A DNA stretch of 34,409 nucleotides from Rhodoferax sp. (GCF_023700745.1 NZ_JAMPYG010000025.1:1-34409), one strand, 5' to 3'; counted from the first letter of the stretch, positions 1-9,116 are shown. Program-made: numbers and translations. The notes: generated by a model not told the origin, from the letters alone.

Positions 1-321
1 TCGCTGCACTTTGACAGTGGCAAAGTGCATGTGGAGGATTGGACGGCGATGGACGACGAGGCCATCATCGACGAACTGGTGGCCATTCGTGGCATTGGCC
101 GCTGGACCGCCGAGATGTTCCTGATTTTTCATTTGATGCGCCCCAATGTATTGCCGCTCGACGATGTCGGACTGATCAATGGCATCAGCAAAAGCTATTT
201 TTCAGGCGAAGTGGTGAGTCGCAGCGATGCGCGTGAGGTGGCGCTGGCCTGGGCGCCTTACCGTACCGTGGCAACTTGGTATATTTGGCGCTCGTTGGAT
301 CCGGTACCGGTGAGTTACTAG
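1..321 (+). CDS. DNA-3-methyladenine glycosylase II (AlkA-type), 3' end only
   Basis: The reading frame is open from base 1, so the gene starts outside the window; only its last 106 codons are here. The protein contains a helix-hairpin-helix motif (LVAIRGIGRWTAEMF) followed by LPLDDVG, where the second Asp of DD fits the catalytic Asp of the HhH-GPD glycosylase superfamily. These enzymes excise alkylated bases such as 3-methyladenine and start base excision repair. The tail after the catalytic region (ALAWAPYRTVATWYIWRSLD) is the usual AlkA/MAG ending, so the 3' end looks intact and stops with TAG. It precedes accA on the same strand, separated by about 180 bases that hold a palindromic repeat. 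Family assignment is firm; the exact substrate range cannot be told from this fragment. Confidence 0.88.
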   Translation, partial: SLHFDSGKVHVEDWTAMDDEAIIDELVAIRGIGRWTAEMFLIFHLMRPNVLPLDDVGLINGISKSYFSGEVVSRSDAREVALAWAPYRTVATWYIWRSLDPVPVSY

Positions 322-350
322 ATTGTTTCTGAAAATTTACAAATGTCTGG

Positions 351-428
351 CATTGCGAGCGAAGCGTGGCAATCCATGGCCCCTGAAGTCATGGACTGCC
401 ACGTCCCTGGCGCTCCTCATAATGACGG
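351..428. repeat. Palindromic intergenic repeat, copy 1
   Basis: An imperfect inverted repeat fills the alkA-accA gap. The core arms CGTGGCAATCCATG (365-378) and CATGGACTGCCACG (390-403) match at 13 of 14 positions when folded. The outer ends CATTGCGAGCG (351-361) and CGCTCCTCATAATGACGG (411-428) also pair partly. The layout is that of the dispersed 'cattgcgag...ctcgcaatgacg' palindromic elements common in many proteobacterial genomes. A degraded second copy lies at 7878-7937. Confidence 0.6.
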
Positions 429-500
429 ATATTCTTGCTATATTGGGCGATAAAGACGTGTGCAAGCATTCGATCCCCAATCGTTTAATAGGAGCCTGTT

Positions 501-1478
501 GTGGCTAAAAAAACTTTCCTCGATTTCGAGAACCCGATTGCCGAGTTGGAAAACAAGATTGAAGAGCTGCGCTATGTGCAGACTGAGTCTGCGGTCGATA
601 TTTCGGCTGAAATCACCCAGTTGGCCAAAAAGAGCCAGCAGCTCACCAAGGATATCTACAGTGATTTGACGCCCTGGCAAATCACCAAGATTGCCCGCCA
701 CGCCGAGCGACCCTACACGATGGACTATGTGAACGAACTGTTCACCCATTTTGTCGAGTTGCATGGTGACCGTCACTTTGCCGATGACCTCAGCATTGTG
801 GGCGGCTTGGCCCGTTTCAACGGCACACCGTGCATGGTGATTGGCCAGCAAAAAGGCCGTGACACGCGCGAGCGCGCCTCCCGCAACTTCGGCATGTGCA
901 AGCCCGAGGGCTACCGCAAGGCCCTGCGCTTGATGAAAACCGCTGAAAAGTTCAAGCTGCCGGTGTTCACCTTCGTCGATACGCCCGGTGCCTATCCTGG
1001 CATTGATGCCGAAGAGCGCGGCCAGTCCGAGGCCATTGGCCGCAACATCTTCGAGATGGCGCAGCTTGAGGTGCCCATCATTACCACCATCATTGGCGAG
1101 GGTGGCTCGGGCGGTGCGCTGGCGATCTCGATTGGTGACCAGGTGCTGATGTTGCAATACTCCGTCTATTCGGTGATCAGCCCCGAGGGCTGCGCTTCCA
1201 TTTTGTGGAAAACCTCGGAAAAGGCGCAGGAGGCGGCAGATGCGCTGGGCATTACCGCGCACCGTCTCAAGGCGCTGGGCGTGATCGACAAAATCGTCAA
1301 TGAGCCGGTTGGCGGCGCGCACCGCGATCCCAAGCAAATGGCAGCGTTCCTTAAGCGTGCCTTGACGGACGCCTTCCGCCAGGTCAGTGACCTCAAGGTG
1401 AAAGACTTGCTGGATCGGCGCTATGAACGGCTGCAAAGTTATGGTCGTTTCACCGACACCAAAAACACGGGCAAATAA
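501..1478 (+). CDS. accA: Acetyl-CoA carboxylase carboxyltransferase subunit alpha
   Basis: A 325-residue protein matching AccA in full length. With AccD it forms the carboxyltransferase that moves the carboxyl group from biotin to acetyl-CoA, giving malonyl-CoA for fatty acid synthesis in the cytoplasm. The N-terminal helical part (residues 1-60, [18 protein letters not shown]) and the crotonase-like core with [16 protein letters not shown] (about 199-214) and [11 protein letters not shown] are characteristic. The start is GTG at 501, chosen because AGGAG at 490-494 sits six bases before it and the [10 protein letters not shown] start is the family's usual one. The next gene, tilS, begins 14 bases after the stop, so the two are probably cotranscribed, and lysC follows closely. 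Confidence 0.97.
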   Translation: MAKKTFLDFENPIAELENKIEELRYVQTESAVDISAEITQLAKKSQQLTKDIYSDLTPWQITKIARHAERPYTMDYVNELFTHFVELHGDRHFADDLSIVGGLARFNGTPCMVIGQQKGRDTRERASRNFGMCKPEGYRKALRLMKTAEKFKLPVFTFVDTPGAYPGIDAEERGQSEAIGRNIFEMAQLEVPIITTIIGEGGSGGALAISIGDQVLMLQYSVYSVISPEGCASILWKTSEKAQEAADALGITAHRLKALGVIDKIVNEPVGGAHRDPKQMAAFLKRALTDAFRQVSDLKVKDLLDRRYERLQSYGRFTDTKNTGK

Positions 1479-1492
1479 ACCGCTGTCATGCC

Positions 1493-2437
1493 ATGACACG
1501 CTCCTTTGAGCAGGCCATGGCCATGTTTGAGCCAATGCTGCCTATGGCGGTGGCTTACAGCGGCGGTGCAGATTCCACGGCTTTGTTGCTGGCCTGCGCG
1601 CGCCAATGGCCGGGGCAGGTCATGGCCGTGCATGTGCACCACGGTTTGCAGGCGGCGGGTGACGACTTTGAACGCCATTGCCGGCGCTTTTGTGATGATG
1701 CGCAGGTGCCGTTGCTGGTGCAAAAGGTCGATGCACGGCATGCCCCTGGGCAAAGCCCTGAAGCAGCGGCGCGCCACGCCCGCTACAACGCCATTGCTGC
1801 GCTGGCACAGGCCGGGCCATCCGCCATTCAAACCATCGCCATTGCCCAGCACGCCGACGATCAGGTTGAAACCCTGCTATTGGCTCTGAGCCGGGGTGCG
1901 GGCCTGCCGGGCCTGAGCGCCATGGCAGCGCAGTGGCAGCGTGGCGGCTTGACCTATTGCCGTCCCTTGCTGCAGGTCAGCAGTGCGGCGATTCGGGACT
2001 GGCTCAAGGTGCAGGGCGCGACTTTCATTGAAGACCCGAGCAATGTCGATGAACGCTTTACCCGCAACCGCATCCGGGCCCGTCTATTGCCCGCGTTGCA
2101 AGCCTGTTTTCCGCAGTTTCGCGACACTTTCGCCCGCAGCAGCCGGCATGCCGCACAGGCACAGGCCGTGTTGCAGGAGGTGGCGGTTGAAGACTTGGCG
2201 CGCATCGGCGTGCCGCCTGAAATCAAGGCATTGCAGGCCCTGAGCCAACCCCGGTTGGCCAATCTGTTACGTCACTGGCTGTTGCGCGTTCATCAAGCGA
2301 CGCCTACAAGCGCTCAATTGGAAGAATTATTGGAACAGCTTGCGGCTTGCCGCACCCGGGGACATCAGTTGCACCTGAAGGTGGGACAGGGTTTTTGTGT
2401 CAGGCGAGGCAAAGTCCTCGATTGGTACAATCCCTAA
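1493..2437 (+). CDS. tilS: tRNA(Ile)-lysidine synthetase
   Basis: A 314-residue N-type ATP pyrophosphatase. The PP-loop AYSGGADSTALLLA is at residues 21-34, and the N-terminal TilS signatures HVHHGLQ and the later EDPSNVDERFTRNRIR block are present. TilS modifies C34 of the CAU-anticodon isoleucine tRNA to lysidine, which switches it from Met to Ile decoding and is essential in most bacteria. The protein is shorter than the 432-residue E. coli enzyme and appears to lack most of the extra C-terminal domain; compact forms are known in other bacteria. Start ATG 1493 lies just after accA; an ATG at 1488 is out of frame. No strong Shine-Dalgarno sequence is visible, so translational coupling to accA is likely. 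Confidence 0.93.
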   Translation: MTRSFEQAMAMFEPMLPMAVAYSGGADSTALLLACARQWPGQVMAVHVHHGLQAAGDDFERHCRRFCDDAQVPLLVQKVDARHAPGQSPEAAARHARYNAIAALAQAGPSAIQTIAIAQHADDQVETLLLALSRGAGLPGLSAMAAQWQRGGLTYCRPLLQVSSAAIRDWLKVQGATFIEDPSNVDERFTRNRIRARLLPALQACFPQFRDTFARSSRHAAQAQAVLQEVAVEDLARIGVPPEIKALQALSQPRLANLLRHWLLRVHQATPTSAQLEELLEQLAACRTRGHQLHLKVGQGFCVRRGKVLDWYNP

Positions 2438-2463
2438 CCTTTATCACCCTCTAAAAACCCTTC

Positions 2464-3732
2464 ATGTCCCTGATTGTTCATAAATACGGCGGCACCTCGA
2501 TGGGCTCTACCGAGCGCATCAGCAATGTCGCCAAACGCGTTGCCAAATGGGCGCGCGCCGGCCACCAGATGGTGGTGGTGCCCAGCGCCATGAGTGGCGA
2601 AACCAACCGCCTGCTGGCCTTGGCCAAAGAGCTGGCACCGTCCACATTGACCGACGCCTACAGCCGTGAGCTCGACATGCTGGCCGCCACCGGCGAGCAG
2701 GCATCAAGCGCCTTGCTGGCCATTGCGCTGCAAGCCCAGGGCCTGGAGGCAGTGAGTTACGCCGGTTGGCAGGTGCCCATTCGCACCAACAGCGCCTACA
2801 CCAAGGCCCGTATCGAATCGATTGACGATCAAAAAGTCCGTGCCGACCTGGAAGCCGGCCGTGTCGTCATCGTCACCGGCTTTCAGGGTCTGGACGAACA
2901 GGGCAACATCACCACGCTGGGTCGCGGTGGCTCCGACACCTCGGCCGTGGCCGTGGCAGCTGCCATGAAAGCCGACGAATGCCTGATCTACACCGATGTC
3001 GATGGCGTTTACACCACCGACCCGCGCGTGGTGCCCGAGGCGCGCCGCCTGCAAACGGTGAGCTTTGAAGAAATGCTGGAGATGGCCTCCATGGGCTCCA
3101 AGGTGCTGCAGATCCGTTCGGTGGAATTTGCCGGCAAGTACAAGGTCAAACTGCGTGTGCTGTCCAGCTTCACGCCGTGGGACATCGATATCAATGAAGA
3201 AGCCAAATCTGGCACTCTGATCACTTTTGAGGAAGACGAAAACATGGAGCAAGCCATCGTTTCAGGCATCGCGTTTACCCGCGACGAGACCAAAATTTCT
3301 GTGCTGGGCGTGCCCGACAAGCCCGGTATTGCCTACCAGATTCTGGGCGCTGTGGCCGACGCCAACATCGAAGTCGACATGATCATCCAGAACATCAGCA
3401 AGGATGGCAAGACCGACTTCAGCTTTACCGTGAACCATGGCGACTACGCCAAGACCATGGACTTGCTGAAAAACGTGGTGGTGCCCAAGCTCGGTGCGCA
3501 AGAAGTGGTGGGCGACACCAAGATCTGCAAGGTGTCGATCGTCGGCATCGGCATGCGCAGCCATGTGGGCGTGGCCAGCACCATGTTCCGTGTGCTCGCA
3601 GAAGAAGGCATCAACATCCAGATGATTTCCACCAGCGAAATCAAGACCTCGGTGGTGATTGACGAGAAATACATGGAACTCGCAGTGCGCGCCCTGCACA
3701 AAGCTTTTGGCCTGGATCAGGCCGCTGCCTGA
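2464..3732 (+). CDS. lysC: Aspartate kinase (aspartokinase), lysine-sensitive type
   Basis: A 422-residue monofunctional aspartokinase that phosphorylates aspartate, the first step to lysine, threonine, methionine and diaminopimelate. The N-terminal KYGGTSMGS (residues 7-15) binds ATP and substrate, GRGGSDTSAVA is the conserved kinase motif, and IYTDVDGVYTTDPR follows. Two C-terminal ACT domains (from about residue 265; VPDKPGIAYQILGAVADANIEVDMI and VGVASTMFRVLAEEGINIQMI) provide allosteric control by pathway end products. The size and tandem ACT layout are those of the Pseudomonas/Burkholderiales LysC. It follows tilS by 26 bases. Its stop codon overlaps the proposed -35 element of the tRNA-Ser promoter. 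Whether the feedback effector is lysine alone or lysine plus threonine cannot be read from the sequence. Confidence 0.96.
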   Translation: MSLIVHKYGGTSMGSTERISNVAKRVAKWARAGHQMVVVPSAMSGETNRLLALAKELAPSTLTDAYSRELDMLAATGEQASSALLAIALQAQGLEAVSYAGWQVPIRTNSAYTKARIESIDDQKVRADLEAGRVVIVTGFQGLDEQGNITTLGRGGSDTSAVAVAAAMKADECLIYTDVDGVYTTDPRVVPEARRLQTVSFEEMLEMASMGSKVLQIRSVEFAGKYKVKLRVLSSFTPWDIDINEEAKSGTLITFEEDENMEQAIVSGIAFTRDETKISVLGVPDKPGIAYQILGAVADANIEVDMIIQNISKDGKTDFSFTVNHGDYAKTMDLLKNVVVPKLGAQEVVGDTKICKVSIVGIGMRSHVGVASTMFRVLAEEGINIQMISTSEIKTSVVIDEKYMELAVRALHKAFGLDQAAA

Positions 3733-3758
3733 AAAAAGCACTGAAGTCGTGACATAAT
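3729..3758 (+). promoter_or_regulatory. Possible promoter of tRNA-Ser
   Basis: CTGAAA (3729-3734) and CATAAT (3753-3758) are separated by 18 bases and resemble sigma-70 -35 and -10 boxes. A GC-rich stretch (CGCGGC) follows the -10, as in stringently controlled stable-RNA promoters, and the tRNA 5' end is 18 bases downstream. The -35 overlaps the lysC stop codon. This is consensus matching by eye only. Confidence 0.4.
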
Positions 3759-3775
3759 CGCGGCTCTGATTTTCA

Positions 3776-3868
3776 GGAAACGTGACCGAGTGGCCGAAGG
3801 TGCTCCCCTGCTAAGGGAGTATGGGGTGTAGAGCCCCATCGAGGGTTCGAATCCCTCCGTTTCCGCCA
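3776..3868 (+). tRNA. serX: tRNA-Ser (anticodon GCU)
   Basis: A 93-base class II tRNA with CCA encoded. The acceptor stem GGAAACG (3776-3782) pairs with CGTTTCC (3858-3864 allowing the first C-G pair order), followed by discriminator G3865 and CCA 3866-3868. The anticodon stem CTCCC/GGGAG (3803-3807/3815-3819) encloses loop CTGCTAA, giving anticodon GCT at 3810-3812, which reads AGC/AGU serine codons. The long variable arm (ATGGGGTGTAGAGCCCCAT region) is typical of serine tRNAs, and GGTTCGAATCC is the T arm. The symbol serX is borrowed and uncertain; identity as tRNA-Ser(GCU) is firm. Confidence 0.95.
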
Positions 3869-3873
3869 GAAAT

Positions 3874-3899
3874 GGGTTTTATACCATTCAATAAGACCC
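3874..3899 (+). other. Hairpin in the tRNA-Ser 3' trailer
   Basis: GGGTTTTAT (3874-3882) pairs with ATAAGACCC (3891-3899) with one G-U pair and an 8-base loop. It sits five bases after the encoded CCA and before the terminator. It may shape 3' trailer processing; no function is shown. Confidence 0.4.
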
Positions 3900-3907
3900 A
3901 AAAAAAG

Positions 3908-3940
3908 CCCCGTAGACCCAGTGTTTACGGGGTTTTTTCT
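3908..3940 (+). terminator. Intrinsic terminator of tRNA-Ser
   Basis: CCCCGTAGAC (3908-3917) and GTTTACGGGG (3923-3932) form a 10-bp stem with a five-base loop and one G-U pair, followed directly by TTTTTTCT. Because AAAAAA precedes the stem (3901-3906), it could also act on the other strand. The group II intron begins at 3942, immediately after the T-tract, so the terminator served as the insertion target. Confidence 0.9.
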
Positions 3941-4347
3941 TGTGCGCCCAGCATGGGCGCACGCCTGCGGGTGCAAGTCCCGCTGCGAGCTGGTCACAGC
4001 GAGCAAAGTGAAGCGCAACTGCACGAGGGCGACCGAGCGTGGGGAGGAAGCGTGGAGCGTAAATCGTGAGCCGATGAACAAGAACCGCATAGAAGGCGCT
4101 GCCAGGCAGGGCGAGTGGGCAAGCAACCGCAAAGCTCTTGTGACCAAGGCTGGGTGGCGTAAATGCGGCGGCAAGTGCGATGAAGGTGTGCGTTCTTACC
4201 TGGGGAGATCTCGCCTTGTGCCTGAAAGGGTGACGGCCATGCCGGAGCGAGAAGTCAGCCGAGGTCGTAGTAGCCATAGCCGGGGCCGAGGAGGCCAGAA
4301 GGCGACGGCGAAGGACTGAACGAGAGTGAGTGACCGAGGACACGAGG

Positions 4348-5733
4348 ATGTCAAAGGCCATGCGTCAGATGCCGGGGCAACCCGGGCGGGTGGGTGAAGC
4401 GTGCGGTGAAGCCGTGCGCGATCCCATCAGCGACGAAGCCTGCGGCCCGCCGAGTGAACACCCGGACACGGGGTTGGCAATGCCGAAAGCGGGCACTGGT
4501 GGTCTGCTGGAAGTGGCGCTGACGAGACAGAATTTGCAAGCAGCCTGGAAACGGGTCAAGGCCAACAAGGGCGCAGCCGGGGTGGACGGTCTCGACATCG
4601 AGCAGACAGCCCAGGTGATCCGCCAACATTGGTCCGACATCCGTCAGGCGCTGCTGCAGGGGCACTACCGGCCCAGTCCGGTGCGCAAGGTCATGATTCC
4701 AAAACCGGACGGCAGCCAGCGCGAGTTGGGCATCCCGACGGTGCTGGATCGGCTGATCCAGCAGGCACTGCTGCAAGTGCTGCAACCCCTGATCGATCCC
4801 ACCTTCAGTGAACACAGCCACGGGTTCCGGCCTGGCCGGCGTGCGCACGACGCGGTCAAGGCTGCGCGGGCGTACGTGCAGTCGGGCAAGCGCGTGGTGG
4901 TGGACGTGGACCTGGAGAAGTTCTTCGACCGGGCCAACCACGACATCCTGATCGACAGGCTCAAGAAGCGCATCGAGGATGCTGGAGTGATCCGGCTGAT
5001 CCGGGCGTACCTGAACGCAGGGATCATGGATGGCGGTGTGGTGATGGAACGCCACTTGGGCATGCCGCAAGGCGGACCGCTGAGCCCTTTGCTGGCCAAC
5101 GTGCTGCTCGACGAGGTCGACAAGGCGCTGCAGGCGCGAGGCTACAGCTTCGCGCGCTACGCCGATGACTGCAACGTCTATGTGGGCAGTCTCAAGGCTG
5201 GTGAACGGGTGATGGCGTACCTGCGCAAGCTGTATGCCAAGCTCAGACTTCAGATCAACGAAGCCAAGAGCGCGGTGGGCAGCGCCTTCGGGCGCAAGTT
5301 CCTGGGGTATGCGCTGTGGGTGGCCCAGGGCCGTGAAGTCCAATGTGCAGTGGCCCGCAAGGCGCTGGACAACTTCAAGGCCCGTATCAGGCAACTCACC
5401 AGGCGCTCGGGTGGACGCAGCATGAGCGAAGTGGTGGAGAAACTGCGGCCCTACCTGCTGGGCTGGAAGTCGTACTTCGGGCTGGCGCAAACGCCAAGAG
5501 TCTGGCGAGGGCTGGACGAGTGGTTGCGCCATCGCCTGCGGGCGATACAGCTCAAGCACTGGAAGCGGCCGCAGACGATCTACCGCGAGCTCAAAGTGCT
5601 GGGAGCGAAGGAAAACGTGGCGCGACAAGTGGCGGTTAACAGCTGTCGCTGGTGGCGCAACAGCGATCGCCTGCTCAAGACAGTGCTGACCATTGCGTAC
5701 TTTGACAGGCTGGGAGTGCCGAGGCTGTCCTGA
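4348..5733 (+). CDS. ltrA: Group II intron reverse transcriptase/maturase
   Basis: A 461-residue multifunctional protein that helps the intron RNA splice and copies it into DNA at new sites. RT blocks are in order: IPKPDGSQRELGIPTVLDRLIQQALLQ, HSHGFRPGRRAHDAV, VDVDLEKFFDRANHD, GMPQGGPLSPLLANVLLDEVD and the catalytic YADD at residues 271-274. The maturase (X) domain follows (RSMSEVVEKLRPYLLGWKSYFG). There is no HNH endonuclease domain; the protein ends in AYFDRLGVPRLS. Start ATG 4348 is chosen because GAGGA at 4336-4340 is seven bases upstream; a GTG at 4330 in the same frame would add six residues. All catalytic blocks are intact and uninterrupted, so the element may still be active. Confidence 0.93.
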   Translation: MSKAMRQMPGQPGRVGEACGEAVRDPISDEACGPPSEHPDTGLAMPKAGTGGLLEVALTRQNLQAAWKRVKANKGAAGVDGLDIEQTAQVIRQHWSDIRQALLQGHYRPSPVRKVMIPKPDGSQRELGIPTVLDRLIQQALLQVLQPLIDPTFSEHSHGFRPGRRAHDAVKAARAYVQSGKRVVVDVDLEKFFDRANHDILIDRLKKRIEDAGVIRLIRAYLNAGIMDGGVVMERHLGMPQGGPLSPLLANVLLDEVDKALQARGYSFARYADDCNVYVGSLKAGERVMAYLRKLYAKLRLQINEAKSAVGSAFGRKFLGYALWVAQGREVQCAVARKALDNFKARIRQLTRRSGGRSMSEVVEKLRPYLLGWKSYFGLAQTPRVWRGLDEWLRHRLRAIQLKHWKRPQTIYRELKVLGAKENVARQVAVNSCRWWRNSDRLLKTVLTIAYFDRLGVPRLS

Positions 5734-5748
5734 CCTCAAGCTCTCGAA

Positions 5749-5821
5749 CCGCCCGGTGCGGACCCGCATGCCGGGTGGTGTGGCAGGGGCGCAGCCAATA
5801 ATGGCTGCCCCCTATGCCGAT
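5749..5821 (+). ncRNA. Group II intron domains V and VI
   Basis: Domain V: CCGCCCGG (5749-5756) pairs with CCGGGTGG (5771-5778); TGCG/CGCA forms the upper stem with loop GACC, and TG (5769-5770) is the two-base bulge. The triad is CGC at 5750-5752. Domain VI: GGCA/TGCC and CAGCCA/TGGCTG stems with loop ATAA; A5814 is the likely branch-point adenosine. The intron ends in AT at 5821. Confidence 0.8.
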
Positions 5822-5958
5822 TTTATCGTCCAACAGGGGCAAGGTCAAATGGCGGGCGCAGATCAAAACAAACTTCAACGCAATTGCTGAAGACTGCGGA
5901 ACAGCCTTGTAGGACGATTTTGAGTTTCAGCGTTGGGGAGGGTAGTCATTCAAAACGA

Positions 5959-7062
5959 CTACAGCCGCAGCGGACTCGCGTAACCCGTCATCTCCAGATA
6001 GCCACGCCCCACCAATGCGCCACGGCTGTCCAGCAGCTCGCTCAGACCTTCCCAGTAAATGGCGCCGGTGGACTGGCGACTGTCGAGTTCCTGGTTGTCG
6101 ATCACGGCCTTGACGGTGTAGCGCGCAAGCACAGGAGTCGTCTTGCCGGACCCTGCGCGCCTGATCTGCACCGACCACTGCACCGGGTAGCTGGCCCCGC
6201 TGGCCGGGCTTTTCCAGGTGCGCTCCGGTGTGAAGCTCACTTCGGTTGCGCCAAATATTTCTGCGCTGCTTGTGTTCGCCGTGCGCAGCGAGCCACCCGC
6301 CCACAGCGTGCCGCCGTCTTTGGTGCGCAGCCTGAAGGCAGTCAGCGCACTGCCGTCCAGCAGGTTCATGCCGATCCAGTCCCAGCCCACCGCCTGCGGG
6401 TGCATCAGCGAGTTGCTCCACTCGTGGTCCAGCCAGGCCTGTCCATGTACTGGCAGGGTTTGTTCGCCCAGGCTGAGTTGGCCGCTTACCAGTAACTGTG
6501 GCAAGCTGTAGTAATAACTGGCCTGGTTGGCCTCGGGGCCCTTGCGCGACCAGCCCTGGTCGCCTTGCAGCAGCAGGGGCTGGGTCTCGCGCAGATTCAG
6601 CTGAAACGAGAAGTCAGACCCGTTGGCTTGTGCCAGGTAGCGGCTGCCATCGCGCCGCAGTGACCAGTCGCCCAATTGCACGTTGGTATCCACTTCACTG
6701 GCAGATGCCAAATCGATTTGGGTGTTGCCCGAGGCACGGGCAATGCGCTGGTCGTGCAGCAGGCGTTGCTTTGTCACGTCGGTCACGGCGGCATGGGCAA
6801 AGATCAACTGCTTTGCGGAAAAAGCCGAACGCATGCCTTGTGTGGCTGGTACCCGCGACCTGAAAAACGTCAGCTGAAAGCCAAACTGGCGTTTTTCCGC
6901 CTGCAGTTGGCCGGTGATGTACCACCATTCAATCGCAAAGTCGGGGTGGCTGCCAAGGTCACGCGGGAACTGCAGTGGCTGCCGGGGCAACGCTTGCGCC
7001 GTCGCGCTCCATAAGGGCAAACCCATGCCTGCGGCCAACAACTGGCGGCGCGACACGGTCAA
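5959..7062 (-). CDS. Exported AttH/CrtC-like (lipocalin-like, carotenoid 1,2-hydratase domain) protein
   Basis: A 367-residue protein starting with a Tat-type signal (SRRQLLAAG followed by a hydrophobic stretch and an Ala-rich cleavage region), so it probably acts in the periplasm. The body contains DFAIEWWYITGQL near residue 42 and a later LDHEWSNS and GWDWIGMNLLDGSALTAFRLR, which mark the AttH/CrtC family of two lipocalin-like barrels. Some members hydrate carotenoids, but most, like this one, occur without carotenoid genes and have no known substrate. The start is TTG at 7062; the ATG at codon 13 would cut into the signal. It begins 24 bases after aotP stops and is probably the last gene of that operon, in the place argR occupies in Pseudomonas. 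No function is assigned. Confidence 0.75.
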   Translation of the reverse strand: MTVSRRQLLAAGMGLPLWSATAQALPRQPLQFPRDLGSHPDFAIEWWYITGQLQAEKRQFGFQLTFFRSRVPATQGMRSAFSAKQLIFAHAAVTDVTKQRLLHDQRIARASGNTQIDLASASEVDTNVQLGDWSLRRDGSRYLAQANGSDFSFQLNLRETQPLLLQGDQGWSRKGPEANQASYYYSLPQLLVSGQLSLGEQTLPVHGQAWLDHEWSNSLMHPQAVGWDWIGMNLLDGSALTAFRLRTKDGGTLWAGGSLRTANTSSAEIFGATEVSFTPERTWKSPASGASYPVQWSVQIRRAGSGKTTPVLARYTVKAVIDNQELDSRQSTGAIYWEGLSELLDSRGALVGRGYLEMTGYASPLRL

Positions 7063-7086
7063 TGCTTGTTGGCTCAGAGGGGAATC

Positions 7087-7860
<774 letters not shown>

Positions 7861-7877
7861 GGCAAGGGTTCTCGGTT

Positions 7878-7937
7878 GTCATCGCGGGTACAGCGTGGCG
7901 ATCCATGGGTTGCTGTATTCGCATATCTCAATGACGG
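7878..7937. repeat. Palindromic intergenic repeat, degraded copy 2
   Basis: The aotO-aotP gap contains GTCATCGCG...GCGTGGCGATCCATGG (7878-7908) and CTCAATGACGG (7928-7938), which match the order of motifs in the repeat at 351-428 (GCGTGGCAATCCATGG and ATGACGG). The arms pair poorly, so this looks like an old copy inside an operon. Confidence 0.45.
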
Positions 7938-7967
7938 CATTCGTTCATGGCTGGTTCAGCGCGCCAA

Positions 7968-9098
7968 TCAGGCACCCAGCAGTTCACCACTACGAAAGGC
8001 CTTGGCGCCGGCAATCTTGCCAAGTTCACCGCCGGTGGTGATGTAGCGGTCACGGATGCGGGCGTAAAACACGCCGGCCACGCCTGCGGTCACGCACTGT
8101 GTGGTGTTGGCAATGGGGTCAATGATTTCGGCCACCAGCTCACCCACTTGCAGGATCTGGCCCACTTCTGCCGCAAACACCACCAGACCCGGGGTCGGGG
8201 CGTACAGGGTTTCGGAGCCAGCCAGCGGCGTGGCAGGGCATCTGGGTGCTGGTACAAGCGGTGTTTGCCGGCAAGCCAGAACCTTGATGAACTGCAGCCA
8301 GCCCACGATCGCCTGCGCATCAACTTGAGCCCAGGCGTGGCGCACATCGAGCTCGCCGCGCAGTTCAATGGTGGTGCTGCAGCAGCCTTGCGGCAGCGGC
8401 GCCTGACAGCCGCTGGCTTGCAGGCGCTCGGCCAGTTGCCACCAGGCGCCTGACAGGCATTCGTCAATGGGTCGGTTGCCCGAACTTTTGGCCAGCAAGA
8501 TCGCCTCGGCGCCCAGAAAATGCGCCAGTTCCTGGATGTGGGGCCAGCAGGCTTCTTCGGTGTAGAAGTGCAGCACGCCTTCGCAGTCGCAATGCAGGTC
8601 GAGCATGAAATCGGCGTCATGTGCCAGCAGCAGCAGGGTGCGGCGCAGGCTTTGCAACTCGGTGCCGGGTTTCCATTGCCGGAGGTAGTCGGCCATGGCG
8701 CGCCGCACCATTTGCACGTTGTCTTTGGCGTCGTCACCCAGCTGGTTCATCACCGCAGGCGCTACGGCCGCCGCCAGATCGGGGTAGTGACGGTTGAAGT
8801 TCTCCGAGGTGTCAAGCTCAAAGCGACCCATGGGTTTGTGGTCCAACCGTTGCGCCAGGCCGATCGGGTTGGCGATCGGTACCAACACAATTTCACCCTG
8901 GACCTGTCCGGCTGCCTCGGCCGTTTCAAACAGCGCACGCAAGTGGTGCGCCACCAGCATGCCGGGCAGTTCTTCGGCGTGCAGGCTGGCCTGGATGTAA
9001 ATTTTGGGACTGCTGCCCGGCTTGCCGAAGTGAAAGCTGGTGAGGGTCTTGTGGCTGCCCAGGCTCGGTGAGAGCAGCGGGTGGTCAATGCGTTGCAT
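7968..9098 (-). CDS. aotO: M14-family deacylase (succinylglutamate desuccinylase/aspartoacylase-like), AotO type
   Basis: A 376-residue zinc-dependent amidohydrolase-like protein of the AstE/AspA family. The likely zinc ligands are H40 and E43 in LHAEELPG and H169 in FMLDLHCDCEG; TTIELRGELD carries the probable catalytic Glu. These enzymes hydrolyse N-acyl amino acids such as succinylglutamate or acetylaspartate. Its place between permease and ATPase genes matches the aotJQMOP operon of Pseudomonas aeruginosa, where the homologue accompanies arginine/ornithine uptake without an assigned reaction. A substrate such as an N-acylated basic amino acid is plausible but inferred. It begins 18 bases after aotM ends, without a signal peptide, so it should be cytoplasmic. 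Confidence 0.82.
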   Translation of the reverse strand: MQRIDHPLLSPSLGSHKTLTSFHFGKPGSSPKIYIQASLHAEELPGMLVAHHLRALFETAEAAGQVQGEIVLVPIANPIGLAQRLDHKPMGRFELDTSENFNRHYPDLAAAVAPAVMNQLGDDAKDNVQMVRRAMADYLRQWKPGTELQSLRRTLLLLAHDADFMLDLHCDCEGVLHFYTEEACWPHIQELAHFLGAEAILLAKSSGNRPIDECLSGAWWQLAERLQASGCQAPLPQGCCSTTIELRGELDVRHAWAQVDAQAIVGWLQFIKVLACRQTPLVPAPRCPATPLAGSETLYAPTPGLVVFAAEVGQILQVGELVAEIIDPIANTTQCVTAGVAGVFYARIRDRYITTGGELGKIAGAKAFRSGELLGA

Positions 9099-9116
9099 GG
9101 GTCAACAATTCCTGTA

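Larger units (their letters stand above)
3942..5821 (+). mobile_element. Group II intron, class C (IIC) type, with reverse transcriptase
   Basis: A complete retroelement of 1880 bases encoding a self-splicing RNA and its maturase. The 5' end GTGCG (3942) opens a 9-bp hairpin (GTGCGCCCA/TGGGCGCAC, 3942-3950/3954-3962). The 3' end carries domain V (5749-5778) and domain VI (5782-5818) with a bulged A at 5814 seven bases before a terminal AT. Joining 3941 to 5822 restores one run of T residues with a single C behind the tRNA-Ser terminator stem, supporting both boundaries. Class C introns are known to insert behind Rho-independent terminators and to have CGC rather than AGC in domain V; both are seen here. 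The ORF lacks an endonuclease domain, also normal for this class. The element lies in the sense orientation relative to tRNA-Ser. Confidence 0.85.

Noticed and set aside
438..1535. A 365-codon minus-strand frame opposite accA
   Set aside because: accA is complete and well conserved on the plus strand; the antisense product has no domain signs.
4351..5769. A 472-codon open frame on the minus strand opposite the reverse transcriptase
   Set aside because: It is the complement of an unmistakable RT/maturase gene and has no recognisable domain; high GC leaves long antisense frames open.
7968..9098. The deacylase inside the ABC operon as a new gene fusion or insertion
   Set aside because: The same order is known from the Pseudomonas aot operon, so it is conserved context rather than novel.
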